Assembly (NCBI GenBank): GCA_026745465.1
Contig: JACYXH010000001.1
Span: forward strand, 1,470,174-1,534,173
Origin: Lota lota
Lineage: Eukaryota > Chordata > Actinopteri > Gadiformes > Lotidae
DNA: 64,000 nucleotides
Reading direction: 5' to 3'
The notes beneath the pieces were generated by a model. The model did no database searches, was not told where the DNA came from, and was given only the letters and a program-made list of their open reading frames with translations. Positions 20,510-30,944 of this stretch are shown here, piece after piece (within the stretch, counting starts at the first letter, position 1; each line of letters starts with the position of its first letter). The translations under genes and the position numbers were made by a program.

Positions 20510-20671
20510 CATCCCTCCAGCCCTGCCACTACCCCAGCTGGGAGAAGCACTCCATCCGCTACACCACCTCGAGCGACTTCCAGTGCGAGATATATCAGGC
20601 CCATCTCCCCTTTCTCTCTGCCCCCATCCAGCCCTGCTGTGTCATCTGTCAGGACCAGCTCTTCCCATCTG
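20510..20671 (+). CDS. exon 3 of the cassette transposase-like gene
   Basis: Flanked by CTCACTCACAG and CTG|GTTAGT. 162 bp, phase 0. Encodes a Ser/Thr/Pro-rich linker. Joining it to the next exon needs a one-base phase change, so that junction is uncertain or damaged. Confidence 0.55.
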
Positions 20672-20779
20672 GTTAGTGCAACTGTAATTACCTCTATACT
20701 GGTCTTACAAAGTGTAGCGTGTAGCGGATATATGTTTTATTGTATTTTTCATTTGTTTTATGTAAGTTGCATCAAATAG

Positions 20780-21343
20780 GATTCTTGCTCCTCCTGGTCC
20801 CGCTCCTGCTCCTCCTGCTCCCGTGCCTGCTCCTCCTGGTCCCGTCCCTGCTCCTCCTGGTCCTGTCCCTACCCCCCCTTGTACTGCTTCATTTCTGGGT
20901 CCGGCTCTGGATCACTTCTGGCTGCCGGCAAAAAAGACAAATCCCCAGCAAGACCAGTGCTGGATTGCGTCCATGCTGTGGAGGAACCAGCGGCTGCGCC
21001 CGGACGTCAAGCTCTGGTATGAGCCACCGGTGCAAGCCCTGATTTATAACCAGGCCCCATTACCAGAGTGGTTTTTCGCACACCAGGTCCTGGTGTGGAC
21101 GCCCTACCACCTGTGGAAGGTGAGGGTGTCCTGCCCAAAGTGTAAGAGGCAGCTCACCGGGGCCGGCATCCACAAGAGGGCACGGCGGGTCCTGGATGTG
21201 GACAGGTACAACCTGATGGTGACGGAGACCCTAAGGTGCAACTCCGCCGGTTGCATAACCAATTACCTGTCCACGAGCAAGACCATCCTGGACAGGCTGA
21301 GCCTGCCTCTCCGTGGGGAGTTCTGCCTCATCCTGACATGCAA
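20780..21343 (+). CDS. exon 4: Pro-rich linker and zinc-ribbon domain (DUF6729-like)
   Basis: It opens after CAAATAG with a Pro-rich repeat (PAPPGPVPTPP). A domain of about 145 residues follows, with FWLPAKKTNPQQDQCWI, KLWYEPPV, WKVRVSCPKCKRQLTGAG, RRVLDVDRYNLMVTE and LRCNSAGC. The paired cysteines suggest a zinc ribbon. I recall this arrangement from repetitive fish proteins carrying the domain Pfam names DUF6729, but have not searched. The donor CAA|GTGAGC at 21343 leaves two bases, completed exactly by the first base of the exon at 21538, which supports the gene model. Confidence 0.7.
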
Positions 21344-21537
21344 GTGAGCTCTAGTCAACACATGAAAGCAAATATATTTAATATGTAGCGCAATTCATCC
21401 TGCCAAATAGCAATATTCGATTTTTACACTATATGTATAACATTCTATAGAATATCTACACTCAAAATACTATATATATATATATATAATTATTATAATA
21501 ATATAATTGGATACAAATATGCCCCTTGTCCACAAAG

Positions 21538-21893
21538 ATATGCGTGTGACATCCGTGTCATCAGAATGCTACGGGAGAGGACCCTCGGCAACAGCTCCAC
21601 ACACCTGTCCAAACAGCTGCGGGAGAACCATGCCGAGCAGTGGCTGCAGCGTGTGGCCCGCTACCTGGAGGTGTGTGCTGACTTTGTGGACAGGCCGAGT
21701 CTCTTCCGTGCGGTCTGCCAGGAGCCCCCCCGAGCCTGTGGCGGTCCCGACCAGAAGGTGGAGCCTGACTGTGTACGGGAAGGACTTGATGAGCCGTATG
21801 GACCACATCAAGGCCAGCATCACCTCCACCTTTGGCTCCATTTTAAAAATGGATTCCACAAAGAAGTTAAAAAGGACATTTGGACCATTCTGA
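21538..21893 (+). pseudogene. exon 5: DDE-like core start, frameshifted and truncated
   Basis: It starts in phase with the previous exon (YACDIRVIRMLRERTLGNSS) and continues through a helical region (QLRENHAEQWLQRVARYLEV). The frame switches by one base at the C run near 21,724-21,731, then continues with SLTVYGKDLMSRMDHIKAS and TFGSILKMDSTKK. The Asp in KMDSTKK may be the first acidic residue of an RNase H-like transposase fold (inference). The frame then stops at TGA 21,891-21,893. Just beyond, sequence matches the C-terminal tail of the copy at 28,866, so the middle of the gene is deleted here. Confidence 0.65.
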
Positions 21894-21915
21894 CCAAGAA
21901 CAAGTGATTGTAAGA

Positions 21916-22805
21916 GATGAGGAACATGAAAAAAAAAGAATTCTAAATAAACATGTTTATATATTTTAGCAAATCTTTGACGTGAGTTTTATTTGCTGGT
22001 CAAATCATTCTAAACATTTTGTTATGCAGTCAGATCCACTCCCCTAAAGAAGGCAACATACTGTAATATATATTTTTGAGCATGTACACATATATATATA
22101 TATATTATTGACTGTTGTTTTTTAACTGAACATTTTAGATGTCAGTCTTTTTTCTGCCATGCAACATTAGTGGTTTAACAAACCGTAGCTTACCTTGGAT
22201 TTATTTTGGTCATTTAAATGACTAATATCAGTGTTTTATAGATAACACACTTTTGTGAAGGTGAAGGCTGAAGCTAAATTGAGCCTACACTTCACAATAC
22301 AAGTAATAAATATACAAATAGCGTGCTAAAGAGTGAACAGGTGTGCTGTGAATACTTATACGGCTATAATAAAGTGTAATAGAGAATGGCATGGTAAATA
22401 GCACATTCCCATTAAAATAAGTGCATATGTGTGTAAATATGGCACAAAGATAAATATTTTATGCAATCTTAAATAAATCAATAAAAGCACAACAGTGCTT
22501 GTGCATTTCTTAAATTTTGTTTGTCACTGGTCAGTCCTGAACCGGTGACCTTGTGATCCACTCCAAATCCCATACAAAACTGGCTAACGAAAGGTTTTTC
22601 ATTATTTTTTAAGTCATTCTAATGAACAAAAACAATTGAATTGGTGGAAAATTTTAAAGATGCCTAAATTCCTCTTCCTCTTTTTCCTTTTTCCTCCTTT
22701 TTTCCTCTCTTTTTCCTCCTTTTTCTTCTTCCCCCATTCTTCCCCCCTTCTTCCCCTTTTTCTGCTTTCTTCCCCCCCCCCTTAAAAGACTATGGTTCCC
22801 CAGCT
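21916..22805. repeat. cassette right end, 3' untranslated region and terminus (inverted copy at 28,030-28,860)
   Basis: It begins with an AATAAA near 21,945, followed by TA-rich sequence, a GGTGACCTTGTGATCCACTC block (22,546-22,565), a long pyrimidine tract (22,672-22,790) and the terminal GGTTCCCCAGCTT. The whole order is mirrored at 28,030-28,860. No gene seen. Confidence 0.75.
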
Positions 22806-22827
22806 TTTCTACTCCTGGCTGGCTCGA
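22806..22827 (+). pseudogene. 3' fragment of tRNA-Arg(ACG) at the cassette junction
   Basis: Only bases 54-73 remain (T loop onward, TTCTACT form); the rest is replaced by the cassette end. Confidence 0.8.
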
Positions 22828-22986
22828 TAGTATTTTAAAGGCCAAAATCCATCAGTACTGTTACTCACCAGAAAAGCCCAATACCCACTAAAAACTACTG
22901 CTGAATGAGATTGTTGAGCCATTCAAAATTGTCAAAGGATACTTTATGCCCAGTTTCTTTCATATTAATAAATACATGATAGAGTA

Positions 22987-23059
22987 GGGCTCATGGCGCA
23001 ATAGATAACGCATCTGATTACGGATCAGAAGATTCCAGGTTTGACTACTGGCTGGGTCA
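22987..23059 (+). pseudogene. tRNA-Arg(ACG) pseudogene, B type
   Basis: A6>C, G7>A, C56>T and C61>A break the acceptor and T arms. Confidence 0.75.
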
Positions 23060-23265
23060 ATAGTATTTTAAAGGCCAAAAACCATCAGTACTGTTACTCA
23101 CCACAAAAGCCCAATACCCACTAAAAACTAGTGCTGAATGAGATTCTTGAGCCATTCAGCAAATTTCAAAGGATACTTCATGCCCAGTTTCTTTCTTAAT
23201 AATAAATACATAGTGAAATACATTCACGACTCTCCCAATTGGTTATGTACCCTTATACAGGTGCA

Positions 23266-23337
23266 TCCCATATTGTTTAGTGGTCAGGATTCCTTGTTTT
23301 CACCCAAAAGTTTGCGGTTCAAAACCAGTATTTGAAA
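23266..23337 (+). pseudogene. tRNA-Glu(TTC)-like pseudogene (exemplar)
   Basis: Collinear with vertebrate tRNA-Glu: TCCCATATTGTTTAGTGGTC, GGATTCCTTG, anticodon loop TTTTCAC, then GGTTCAAAACC. The acceptor (about 3 of 7 pairs), anticodon stem (2 of 5) and T stem (2 of 5) no longer pair, so it should not fold. All copies share most of these defects. Confidence 0.8.
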
Positions 23338-23344
23338 ATAAATT

Positions 23345-23416
23345 TCCCTGATTGTAAAGTAGTTAGTATTTTGGGTTGTGGCCTCAGCATCTCTGGTTTG
23401 AATCCAGGTCAAAGCA
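23345..23416 (+). pseudogene. tRNA-His(GTG)-like pseudogene (exemplar)
   Basis: Collinear with vertebrate tRNA-His: CCCTGATTGTAAAGTAGTTA, anticodon loop TTGTGGC, then CTGGTTTGAATCCAGG. Anticodon and T stems still pair, counting wobble. The acceptor has two or three mismatches, the first pair is lost and C56 is T. Decayed, but less so than the Glu-like neighbour. Confidence 0.8.
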
Positions 23417-23533
23417 GCTTTTCAGGTTTTATACCTTTAGGCAGATAGAACAAAATAAGTGCAAACCAGGAACTTGAAGACGTTTTCATTTTTAGATTTT
23501 GGCAATTATATGAACGCATTCTCTGATAGCGTA

Positions 23534-23606
23534 GGGCTAGTGGCGCAATGGATAACGCGTCTGATTACGGATCAGAAGATTCCAGGTTCGACTCCTGGCT
23601 GGCTCG
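23534..23606 (+). tRNA. tRNA-Arg(ACG), consensus copy, A type
   Basis: 73-nt cloverleaf. Acceptor GGGCTAG pairs with CTGGCTC (two G-T pairs). D arm GCGC..., A box TGGCGCAATGG, anticodon loop TTACGGA (ACG, reads CGU and, after A34-to-inosine editing, CGC and CGA), T arm CCAGG-TTCGACT-CCTGG, discriminator G. A pol III TTTT terminator follows 8-10 nt downstream. It is nearly identical to the known vertebrate tRNA-Arg(ACG) and is likely functional. Confidence 0.95.
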
Positions 23607-23766
23607 ATAGTATTTTGAAGGCCAAAAACCATCAGTACTGTTACTCACCACAAAAGCCCAATACCCACTAAAAACTACTGCTGAATGAGATTGTTGAGCC
23701 ATTCAATAATGTCAAAGGATACTTCATGCCCAGTTTCTTTCATATTAATAAATACATGATAGAGTA

Positions 23767-23839
23767 GGGCTCGTGGCGCAATGGATAACGCGTCTGATTA
23801 CGGATCAGAAGATTCCAGGTTCAACTCCTGGCTGGCTTG
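23767..23839 (+). tRNA. tRNA-Arg(ACG), B type, near intact
   Basis: A6>C, G57>A and C72>T. Stems are mostly kept; C6-T67 is a mismatch. Function doubtful. Confidence 0.6.
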
Positions 23840-24313
23840 ATAGTATTTTAAAGACCAAAATCCATCAGTACTGTTACTCACCACAAAATCCCAATACCCA
23901 CTAAAAACTACTGCTGAATGAGATACTTGAGCCATTCAGCAAATTTCAAAGGATACTTCATGCCCAGTTTCTTTCTTATTAATAAATACATAGTATAATA
24001 CATTCTCGACTCTCCGGATTGGTTATGTACCCTTATACAGGTGCATCCCATATTGTTTAGTGGTCAGGATTCCTTGTTTTCACCCAAAAGGTTGCGGTTC
24101 AAAATCAGTATTTGAAAATAAATTTCCCTGATTGTAAAGTAGTTAGTATTTTGGGTTGTGGCCTCAGCATCTCTGGTTTGAATCCAGGTCAAGGCAGCTT
24201 TTCAGCTTTTATACCTTTAGGCAGATAGAACAAAATAAGTGCAAACCAGGAACTTGAAGACGTTTTCATTTTTAGACTTTGGCAATTATATGAACGCATT
24301 CTCTAATAGCGTA

Positions 24314-24386
24314 GGGCTAGTGGCGCAATGGATAACGTGTCTGATTACGGATCAGAAGATTCCAGGTTCTACTCCTGGCTGGCTCG
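24314..24386 (+). tRNA. tRNA-Arg(ACG), A type variant
   Basis: C25>T in the D arm and G57>T in the B box; otherwise consensus. Confidence 0.65.
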
Positions 24387-24546
24387 ATAGTATTTTAAAG
24401 GCCAAAATCCATCAGTACTGTTACTCACCACAAAAGCCCAATACCCACTAAAAATTACTGCTGAATGAGATTGTTGAGCCATTCAATAATGCCAAAGGAT
24501 ACTTCATGCCCAGTTTCTTTCATATTAATAAATGCATGATAGAGTA

Positions 24547-24619
24547 GGGCTCGTGGCGCAATAGATAACGCGTCTGATTACGGATCAGAAGATTCCAGGT
24601 TCGACTACTGGCTGGGTCA
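24547..24619 (+). pseudogene. tRNA-Arg(ACG) pseudogene, B type
   Basis: A6>C, G17>A, C61>A and C70>G; T and acceptor stems disrupted. Confidence 0.7.
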
Positions 24620-25093
24620 ATAGTATTTTAAAGGCCAAAAACCATCAGTACTGTTACTCACCACAAAAGCCCAATACCCACTAAAAACTAGTGCTGAATG
24701 AGATTGTTGAGCCATTCAGCAAATTTCAAAGGAAACTTCATGCCCAGTTTCTTTCTTAATAATAAATACATAGTGAAATACATTCACGACTCTCCCAATT
24801 GGTTATGTACCCTTATACAGGTGCATCCCATATTGTTTAGTGGTCAGGATTCCTTATTTTCACCCAAAAGTTTGCGGTTCAAAACCAGTATTTGAAAATA
24901 AATTTCCCTGATTGTAAAGTAGTTAGTATTTTGGGTTGTGGCCTCAGCATCTCTGGTTTGAATCCAGGTCAAAGCAGCTTTTCAGGTTTTATACCTTTAG
25001 GCAGATAGAACAAAATAAGTGCAAACCAGGAACTTGAAGACGTTTTCATTTTTAGATTTTGGCAATTATATGAACGCATTCTCTGATAGCGTA

Positions 25094-25166
25094 GGGCTAG
25101 TGGCGCAATGGATAACGCGTCTGATTACGGATCAGAAGATTCCAGGTTCGACTCCTGGCTGGCTCG
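25094..25166 (+). tRNA. tRNA-Arg(ACG), consensus copy, A type
   Basis: Exact 73-nt consensus; its surrounding unit duplicates that of 23534. Confidence 0.95.
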
Positions 25167-25326
25167 ATAGTATTTTGAAGGCCAAAAACCATCAGTACTG
25201 TTACTCACCACAAAAGCCCAATACCCACTAAAAACTACTGCTGAATGAGATTGTTGAGCCATTCAATAATGTCAAAGGATACTTCATGCCCAGTTTCTTT
25301 CATATTAATAAATACATGATAGAGTA

Positions 25327-25399
25327 GGGCTCGTGGCGCAATGGATAACGCGTCTGATTACGGATCAGAAGATTCCAGGTTCAACTCCTGGCTGGCTTG
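25327..25399 (+). tRNA. tRNA-Arg(ACG), B type, near intact
   Basis: Same sequence as 23767-23839. Confidence 0.6.
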
Positions 25400-25873
25400 A
25401 TAGTATTTTAAAGACCAAAATCCATCAGTACTGTTACTCACCACAAAATCCCAATACCCACTAAAAACTACTGCTGAATGAGATACTTGAGCCATTCAGC
25501 AAATTTCAAAGGATACTTCATGCCCAGTTTCTTTCTTATTAATAAATACATAGTATAATACATTCTCGACTCTCCGGATTGGTTATGTACCCTTATACAG
25601 GTGCATCCCATATTGTTTAGTGGTCAGGATTCCTTGTTTTCACCCAAAAGGTTGCGGTTCAAAATCAGTATTTGAAAATAAATTTCCCTGATTGTAAAGT
25701 AGTTAGTATTTTGGGTTGTGGCCTCAGCATCTCTGGTTTGAATCCAGGTCAAGGCAGCTTTTCAGCTTTTATACCTTTAGGCAGATAGAACAAAATAAGT
25801 GCAAACCAGGAACTTGAAGACGTTTTCATTTTTAGACTTTGGCAATTATATGAACGCATTCTCTAATAGCGTA

Positions 25874-25946
25874 GGGCTAGTGGCGCAATGGATAACGTGT
25901 CTGATTACGGATCAGAAGATTCCAGGTTCTACTCCTGGCTGGCTCG
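25874..25946 (+). tRNA. tRNA-Arg(ACG), A type variant
   Basis: Same changes as 24314-24386 (C25>T, G57>T). Confidence 0.65.
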
Positions 25947-26106
25947 ATAATATTTTAAAGGCCAAAATCCATCAGTACTGTTACTCACCACAAAAGCCCA
26001 ATACCCACTAAAAATTACTGCTGAATGAGATTGTTGAGCAATTCAATAATGCCAAAGGATACTTCATGCCCAGTTTCTTTCATATTAATAAATACATGAT
26101 AGAGTA

Positions 26107-26179
26107 GGGCTCGTGGCGCAATAGATAACGCGTCTGATTACGGATCAGAAGATTCCAGGTTTGACTTCTGGCTGGGTCA
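26107..26179 (+). pseudogene. tRNA-Arg(ACG) pseudogene, B type
   Basis: A6>C, G17>A, C56>T, C61>T and C70>G. Confidence 0.7.
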
Positions 26180-26645
26180 ATAGTATTTTAAAGGCCAAAA
26201 ACCATCAGTACTGTTACTCACCACAAAAGCCCAATACCCACTAAAAACTAGTGCTGAATGAGATTCTTGAGCCATTCAGCAAATTTCAAAGGATACTTCA
26301 TGCCCAGTTTCTTTCTTATTAATAAATACATAGTGAAATACATTCTCGACTCTCCGGATTGGTTATATACAGGTGCATCCCATATTGTTTAGTAGTCAGG
26401 ATTCCTTGTTTTCACCCAAAAGGTTGAGGTTCAAAACCAGTATTTGAAAATAAATTTCCCTGATTGTAAAGTAGTTAGTATTTTGGGTTGTGGCCTCAGC
26501 ATCTCTGGTTTGAATCCAGGTCAAAGCAGCTTTTCAGGTTTTATACCTTTAGGCAGATAGAACAAAATAAGTGCAAACCAGGAACTTGAAGACGTTTTCA
26601 TTTTTAGATTTTGGCAATTATATGAACGCATTCTCTGATAGTGTA

Positions 26646-26718
26646 GGGCTAGTGGCGCAATGGATAACGCGTCTGATTACGGATCAGAAGATTCCAGGTT
26701 CGACTCCTGGCTGGCTCG
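26646..26718 (+). tRNA. tRNA-Arg(ACG), consensus copy, A type
   Basis: Exact consensus; the 5' flank reads GTGTA instead of GCGTA. Confidence 0.95.
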
Positions 26719-26956
26719 ATAGTATTTTGAAGGCCAAAAACCATCAGTACTGTTACTCACCACAAAAGCCCAATACCCACTAAAAAGTACTGCTGAATGA
26801 GATTGTTGAGCCATTCAGCAAATTTCAAAGGATACTTCATGCCCAGTTTCTTTCTTATTAATAAATACATAGTGAAATACATTCTCGACTCTCCGTATTG
26901 GTTATGTACCCTTATACAGTTTCTTTCTTACTCTATTATTAATACATAATAGAGTA

Positions 26957-27029
26957 GGGCTAGTGGCGCAATGGATAACGCGTCTGATTACGGATCAGAA
27001 GATTCCAGGTTCGACTCCTGGCTGGCTAA
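26957..27029 (+). tRNA. tRNA-Arg(ACG), A type with altered 3' end
   Basis: C72>A and G73>A: first acceptor pair and discriminator lost. Body otherwise consensus. Confidence 0.65.
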
Positions 27030-27502
27030 ATACTATTTTAAAGGCCAAAAACCATCGGTACTGTTACTCACCACAAAAGCCCAATACCCACTATAAACTA
27101 TTGCTGAATGAGATTGTTGAGCCATTCAAAAATGTCAATGGATACTTCGTGCCCAGTTTCTTTCATATTAATAAATACATAGTGAAATACATTCTTGACT
27201 CTCCGGATTGGTTATGTACCCTTATACAGGTGCATCCCATATTGTTTAGTGGTCAGGATTCCTTGTTTTCACCCAAAAGGTTGCGGTTCAAAACCAGTAT
27301 TTGAAAATAAATTTCCCTGATTGTAAAGTAGTTAGTATTTTGGGTTGTGGCCTCAGCATCTCTGGATTGAATCCAGGTCAAGGCAGCTTTTCAGCTTTTA
27401 TACCTTTAGGCAGATAGAACAAAATAAGTGCAAACCAGGAACTTGAAGACGTTTTCATTTTTAGATTTTGGCAATTATATGAACGCATTCTCTAATAGCG
27501 TA

Positions 27503-27575
27503 GGGCTAGTGTTGCAATGGATAACGCGTCTGATTACGGATCAGAAGAATCCAGGTTCGACTCCTGGCTGGTTCA
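27503..27575 (+). pseudogene. tRNA-Arg(ACG) pseudogene, A type
   Basis: A box GTTGC instead of GGCGC, T48>A, C70>T and G73>A. Confidence 0.7.
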
Positions 27576-28865
27576 ATAGTATCTTAAAGGCCAAAATCCA
27601 TCAGTACTGTTACTCACCACAAAAGCCCAATACCCACTAAAAACTACTGCTGAATGAGATTGTTGAGCCATTCAAAAATGTCAATGGATACTTCATGCCC
27701 AGTTTCTTTCATATTAATAAATACATAGTGAAAAACATTCTCGACTCTCCGGATTGGTTATGTACCCTTATACAGGTGCATCCCATATTGTTTAGTGGTC
27801 AGGATTCCTTGTTTTCACCCAAAAGGTTGCGGTTCAAAACCAGTATTTGAAAATAAATTTCCCTGATTGTAAAGTAGTTAGTATTTTGGGTTGTGGTCTC
27901 AGCATCTCTGGATTGAATCCAGGTCAAGGCAGCTTTTCAGCTTTTATACCTTTAGGCAGATAGAACAAAATAAGTGCAAACCAGGAACTTGAAGACGTTT
28001 TCATTTTTAGATTTTGGCAGTTATATGAACGAAGCTGGGGAACATTAGTCTTTTAAGGGGGGGGAAGAAAGCGGAAAAAGGGGAAGAAGGGGGGAAGAAG
28101 AAAAAGGAGAAAAAAGAGAGGAAAAAGGAGGAAAAAGGAAAAAGGGAAGGGAGAGAGAGGAATTTAGGCTTCTTTAAAAATTTCCACATATTCAATTGTT
28201 TTTATTCATTCGAATTAATTAAAAGATAATGAAAAACCTTTCGTTAGCCAGTTTTGTATGGGGTCTGGAGTGGATCACAAGGTCACCGGTTCAAGACTGA
28301 CCAGTGATAAACAAAATTTAAGAAATGCACAAGCACTGTTGTGCTTTTATTGATGTATTTAAGATTGCGTACAAATAATTATCCTTTATTTATCCACATT
28401 TACACACACATGCACTTATCTTAATGGGAATGTTGTACTTACTATGCCATTCTCTATTACTCTATTATCATAGCCATATAACTATTCACAGCACGCCTGT
28501 CCACTCTTTAGCACGCTATTTGTATATTATTACTTGTATTGTGAAGTGTAGGCTCAATTTAGCTTCAGCCTTCACCTTCACAAAAGTGTTTTATGTATAA
28601 AACACTGATATTAGTCATTTAAATGACCAAAAGAAATCCAAGGTAAGCTACGGTTTGTTAAACCATTAATGTTGCATGGCAGAAAAAAGACTGACATCTA
28701 AAATGTTCAGTTAAAAAAGAACAGTCAATAATATAAATATATATATGTGTACATGCTGAAAAATATATATTACAGTATGTTGTTTATAACAAAATGTTTT
28801 GACCAGCAAATAAAACTCAAGTCAAATATTTGTTAAAATATATAAACATGTTTATTTTGATTAAT

Positions 28866-29398
28866 TTAATTATTTTTCTTGCACCTCATCTCCTCCAACC
28901 ACTGCTCCTTGGTCAGGGATTCAGAGAAGGGGCAGTAAATTGTCCCCTTGAACTGACTGTGGCCAGTCAATGCAGTCCGGGGCTCCCCACACTTTCTGCA
29001 ACAGTTTGCCTCCGCAGACCTGTTATATGTCTTTTTGTGTTGAGGGGCATGTGGAGGCACTTCTGAGGGGACAGCAAACATGAAGGGGGTCTGGGTGCGA
29101 GGATAAGAATAAAGAGGGTTGACAGGGAGGAAATGTGATGTAGGGTGGTATTGGGCTTGGGTGAGGGCAGGAGTGCCAAAGAAGCTAGGGGCTTGGGTGA
29201 GGCCTTGGTGGGAAAATAATGGAGCAGGGGCACGGGTGAGGGCAGGGGTGGTGGTGAAGACAGGGGCAGGGGCTCCGAATTGAGGAGGGCTGGGAAACAG
29301 CTGCCCCTGGGTTGCCATCCTAGGCCTCACAGCTGGTGGTGCTGCAGTGGCGGTAGCAGTGGCCCTCCTTTTATTTTTGGCCTGCCCCGCTGTGCTCT
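28866..29398 (-). CDS. C-terminal exon of the cassette transposase-like gene
   Basis: Open from an acceptor-like CCAG near 29,400 to TAA at 28,866-28,868. It encodes an Ala/Thr/Pro-rich linker (RPRMATQGQLFPSPP) and then a small zinc-binding end, CCRKCGEPRTALTGHSQFKG, YCPF and KEQWLEEM. The C-x2-C, GHxQFxG and YCP order is what I recall from the C-termini of fish DUF6729-type proteins. The exon carries the end missing from 20031-21893, so the two copies are complementary fragments of one family. Confidence 0.6.
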
Positions 29399-29407
29399 CT
29401 GGCAGAT

Positions 29408-29757
29408 GATCTTAATTGTCATTAATAGATGACAATCAATAATTTAAATCGTGCATGCGAAGCAAATAATCCCTAGTCAATCAATCAATCAATCATATCA
29501 GACTAAACAGGTAGGTAACGACAACTGAAGTGATCGAAATGAAGTGACAACAACATAACGTTGTATCGCATTTGAACTTTAGCGGGCGGACTTTTGGATG
29601 AACGAGCTAGCTAGCGACTTAATTATGTTCGTAAATGTAAATCGTGTGTTGTACAAACAGTTACCTTGTTGTGTAGTTCTCCGAAGTGCTGCGCTTACTA
29701 CCGTTACTAGCGATAAAAACGAAGCCTTCCGTCACCTGCTTGTGATTGGCTTAGCGG
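29408..29757. repeat. cassette segment homologous to 1017-1480 (inverted)
   Basis: See 1017-1480 for landmarks. It ends GGCTTAGCGG at the solo LTR junction. Confidence 0.65.
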
Positions 29758-30101
29758 TATCACGATACAATGGCGGACTCAAATGCACGACTCGGACAGG
29801 GAATAATAGGTAAGAGAATTTAATTATTCAAAGGAACAAAAATGGCAGGTAGACATCGTCGTCAGGAGTAAAACAATTGTCTGGTAACACTGGGGAAAAC
29901 AAATACTAGGAATTGACTAGAAACACTGAGAAAAAACAAGCACTGGGAATAACGCTGGAACGAGTAACAAACGAACAAATACAATCTGGCACAGGAAAAT
30001 GGAACGCGTGCGTATTTAAGCATGGGGACTGAGGAAGCAGATACATTTCAAAATAAAACAGGAAGTGAAACAAAACCCAGAACAAAAGCAGGAACATGAC
30101 A
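29758..30101 (-). mobile_element. degraded solo LTR
   Basis: On the - strand it starts TGTCATGTTCCTG and ends near CGTGATA, with the TTTGAGTCC box also seen near the ends of the other LTRs here. The flanks AGCGG (29,753-29,757) and AGCGA (30,102-30,106) look like a 5-bp duplication with one change. Removing it restores TTAGCGG-GGTGTAAGAAATGG, which matches the left cassette copy. Confidence 0.65.
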
Positions 30102-30384
30102 AGCGACGGTGTAAGAAATGGATAAAAATGGAAGGGGGAAGATGTGATTGGAAGGGGGAAGAATGAAGGGGGAAGATGTGATTGGTGGAGAAGAAATGGA
30201 CGAAAATGGAAAGGGGAAGATGCGATTGGTCAACATATGGAGAAGAAATGGACGAAAATGGAATGGAGAAGATGCTATTGGTCAACATTTGGAGAAGAAA
30301 TGGACGAAAAAGGAAAGGGGTAGATGCTATTGGTCAACATATGGATAAGATTTGGAGGGCAAAAAGCCAAACGCGAAGTAGGTA
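30102..30384. repeat. cassette outer end with minisatellite
   Basis: About four units of a 60-bp repeat with GGGGAAGATGCGATTGGTCA and AAATGGACGAAAATGGAA, then the unique terminus GGCAAAAAGCCAAACG. The ORFs here are repeat translations. Confidence 0.8.
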
Positions 30385-30397
30385 GCGCCACTAGCCC
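30385..30397 (-). pseudogene. 5' fragment of tRNA-Arg at the cassette junction
   Basis: Only bases 1-13 (GGGCTAGTGGCGC) remain; the cassette takes the place of the rest. Confidence 0.8.
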
Positions 30398-30871
30398 TAC
30401 GCTATCAGAGAATGCGTTCATATAATTGCCAAAATCTAAAAATGAAAACGTCTTCAAGTTCCTGGTTTGCACTTATTTTGTTCTATCTGCCTAAAGGTAT
30501 AAAAGCTGAAAAGCTGCTTTGACCTGGATTCAAACCAGAGATGCTGAGGCCACAACCCAAAATACTAACTACTTTACAATCAGGGACATTTATTTTCAAA
30601 TACTGGTTTTGAACTGCAACCTTTTGGGTGAAAACAAGGAATCCTGACAACTAAACAATATGGGATGCACCTGTATAAGGGTACATAACCAATCCGGAGA
30701 GTCGTGAATGTATTTCACTATGTATTTATTAATAAGAAAGAAACTGGGCATGAAGTATCCTTTGAAATTTGCTGAATGGCTCAAGTATCTCATTCAGCAG
30801 TAGTTTTTAGTGGGTATTGGGATTTTGTGGTGAGTAACAGTACTGATGGATTTTGGCCTTTAAAAGACTAT

Positions 30872-30944
30872 CGAGCCAGCCAGGAGTCGAACCTGGAATC
30901 TTCTGATCCGTAATCAGACGCGTTATCCATTGCGCCTTGAGCCC
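30872..30944 (-). pseudogene. tRNA-Arg(ACG) pseudogene, B type
   Basis: 5' end GGGCTCAAG breaks the acceptor and U8; T arm intact. Confidence 0.65.

Larger units (their letters stand above)
22806..28030 (+). repeat. tandem tRNA array on the + strand (Glu-like, His-like, Arg A, Arg B units)
   Basis: 780-bp units: Glu-like at offset 0, His-like at +79, Arg A at +268, Arg B at +501. Glu-like/His-like starts: 23266/23345, 24046/24125, 24826/24905, 25606/25685, 26378/26457, 27235/27314, 27781/27860. Units 1 and 3, and 2 and 4, are near identical, giving a 1560-bp higher-order period. The left edge is a broken Arg T arm (22,806-22,827) and the right edge is in spacer before an Arg A gene. The recurring 65- and 70-residue ORFs are shadows. 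Confidence 0.95.
28030..30384 (-). mobile_element. second, inverted and internally deleted cassette copy
   Basis: It starts AAGCTGGGGAACATTAGTC and mirrors 22,805-21,940, then holds the C-terminal gene exon (28,866-29,398). It jumps at about 29,408 to sequence matching 1480-1017, and ends in the minisatellite and GGCAAAAAGCCAAACG at about 30,384, directly against a tRNA-Arg 5' end. Relative to the left copy everything between about 1,480 and 21,890 is missing except the C-terminal exon, which the left copy lacks. A solo LTR is nested at 29,758-30,101. Confidence 0.65.

Noticed and set aside
22540..22580. tRNA-like block around GGTGACCTTGTGATCCACTC (mirror at 28,268-28,310)
   Set aside because: On the reverse strand it has a GGTTCAAGAC resembling a B box, but no foldable cloverleaf or A box; perhaps a SINE remnant, not supportable.
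22654..22845. Lys/Glu-rich ORFs at cassette ends (also 28,007-28,195 and 63,756-63,986)
   Set aside because: They translate the purine/pyrimidine tract at the cassette terminus; length and sequence vary between copies.
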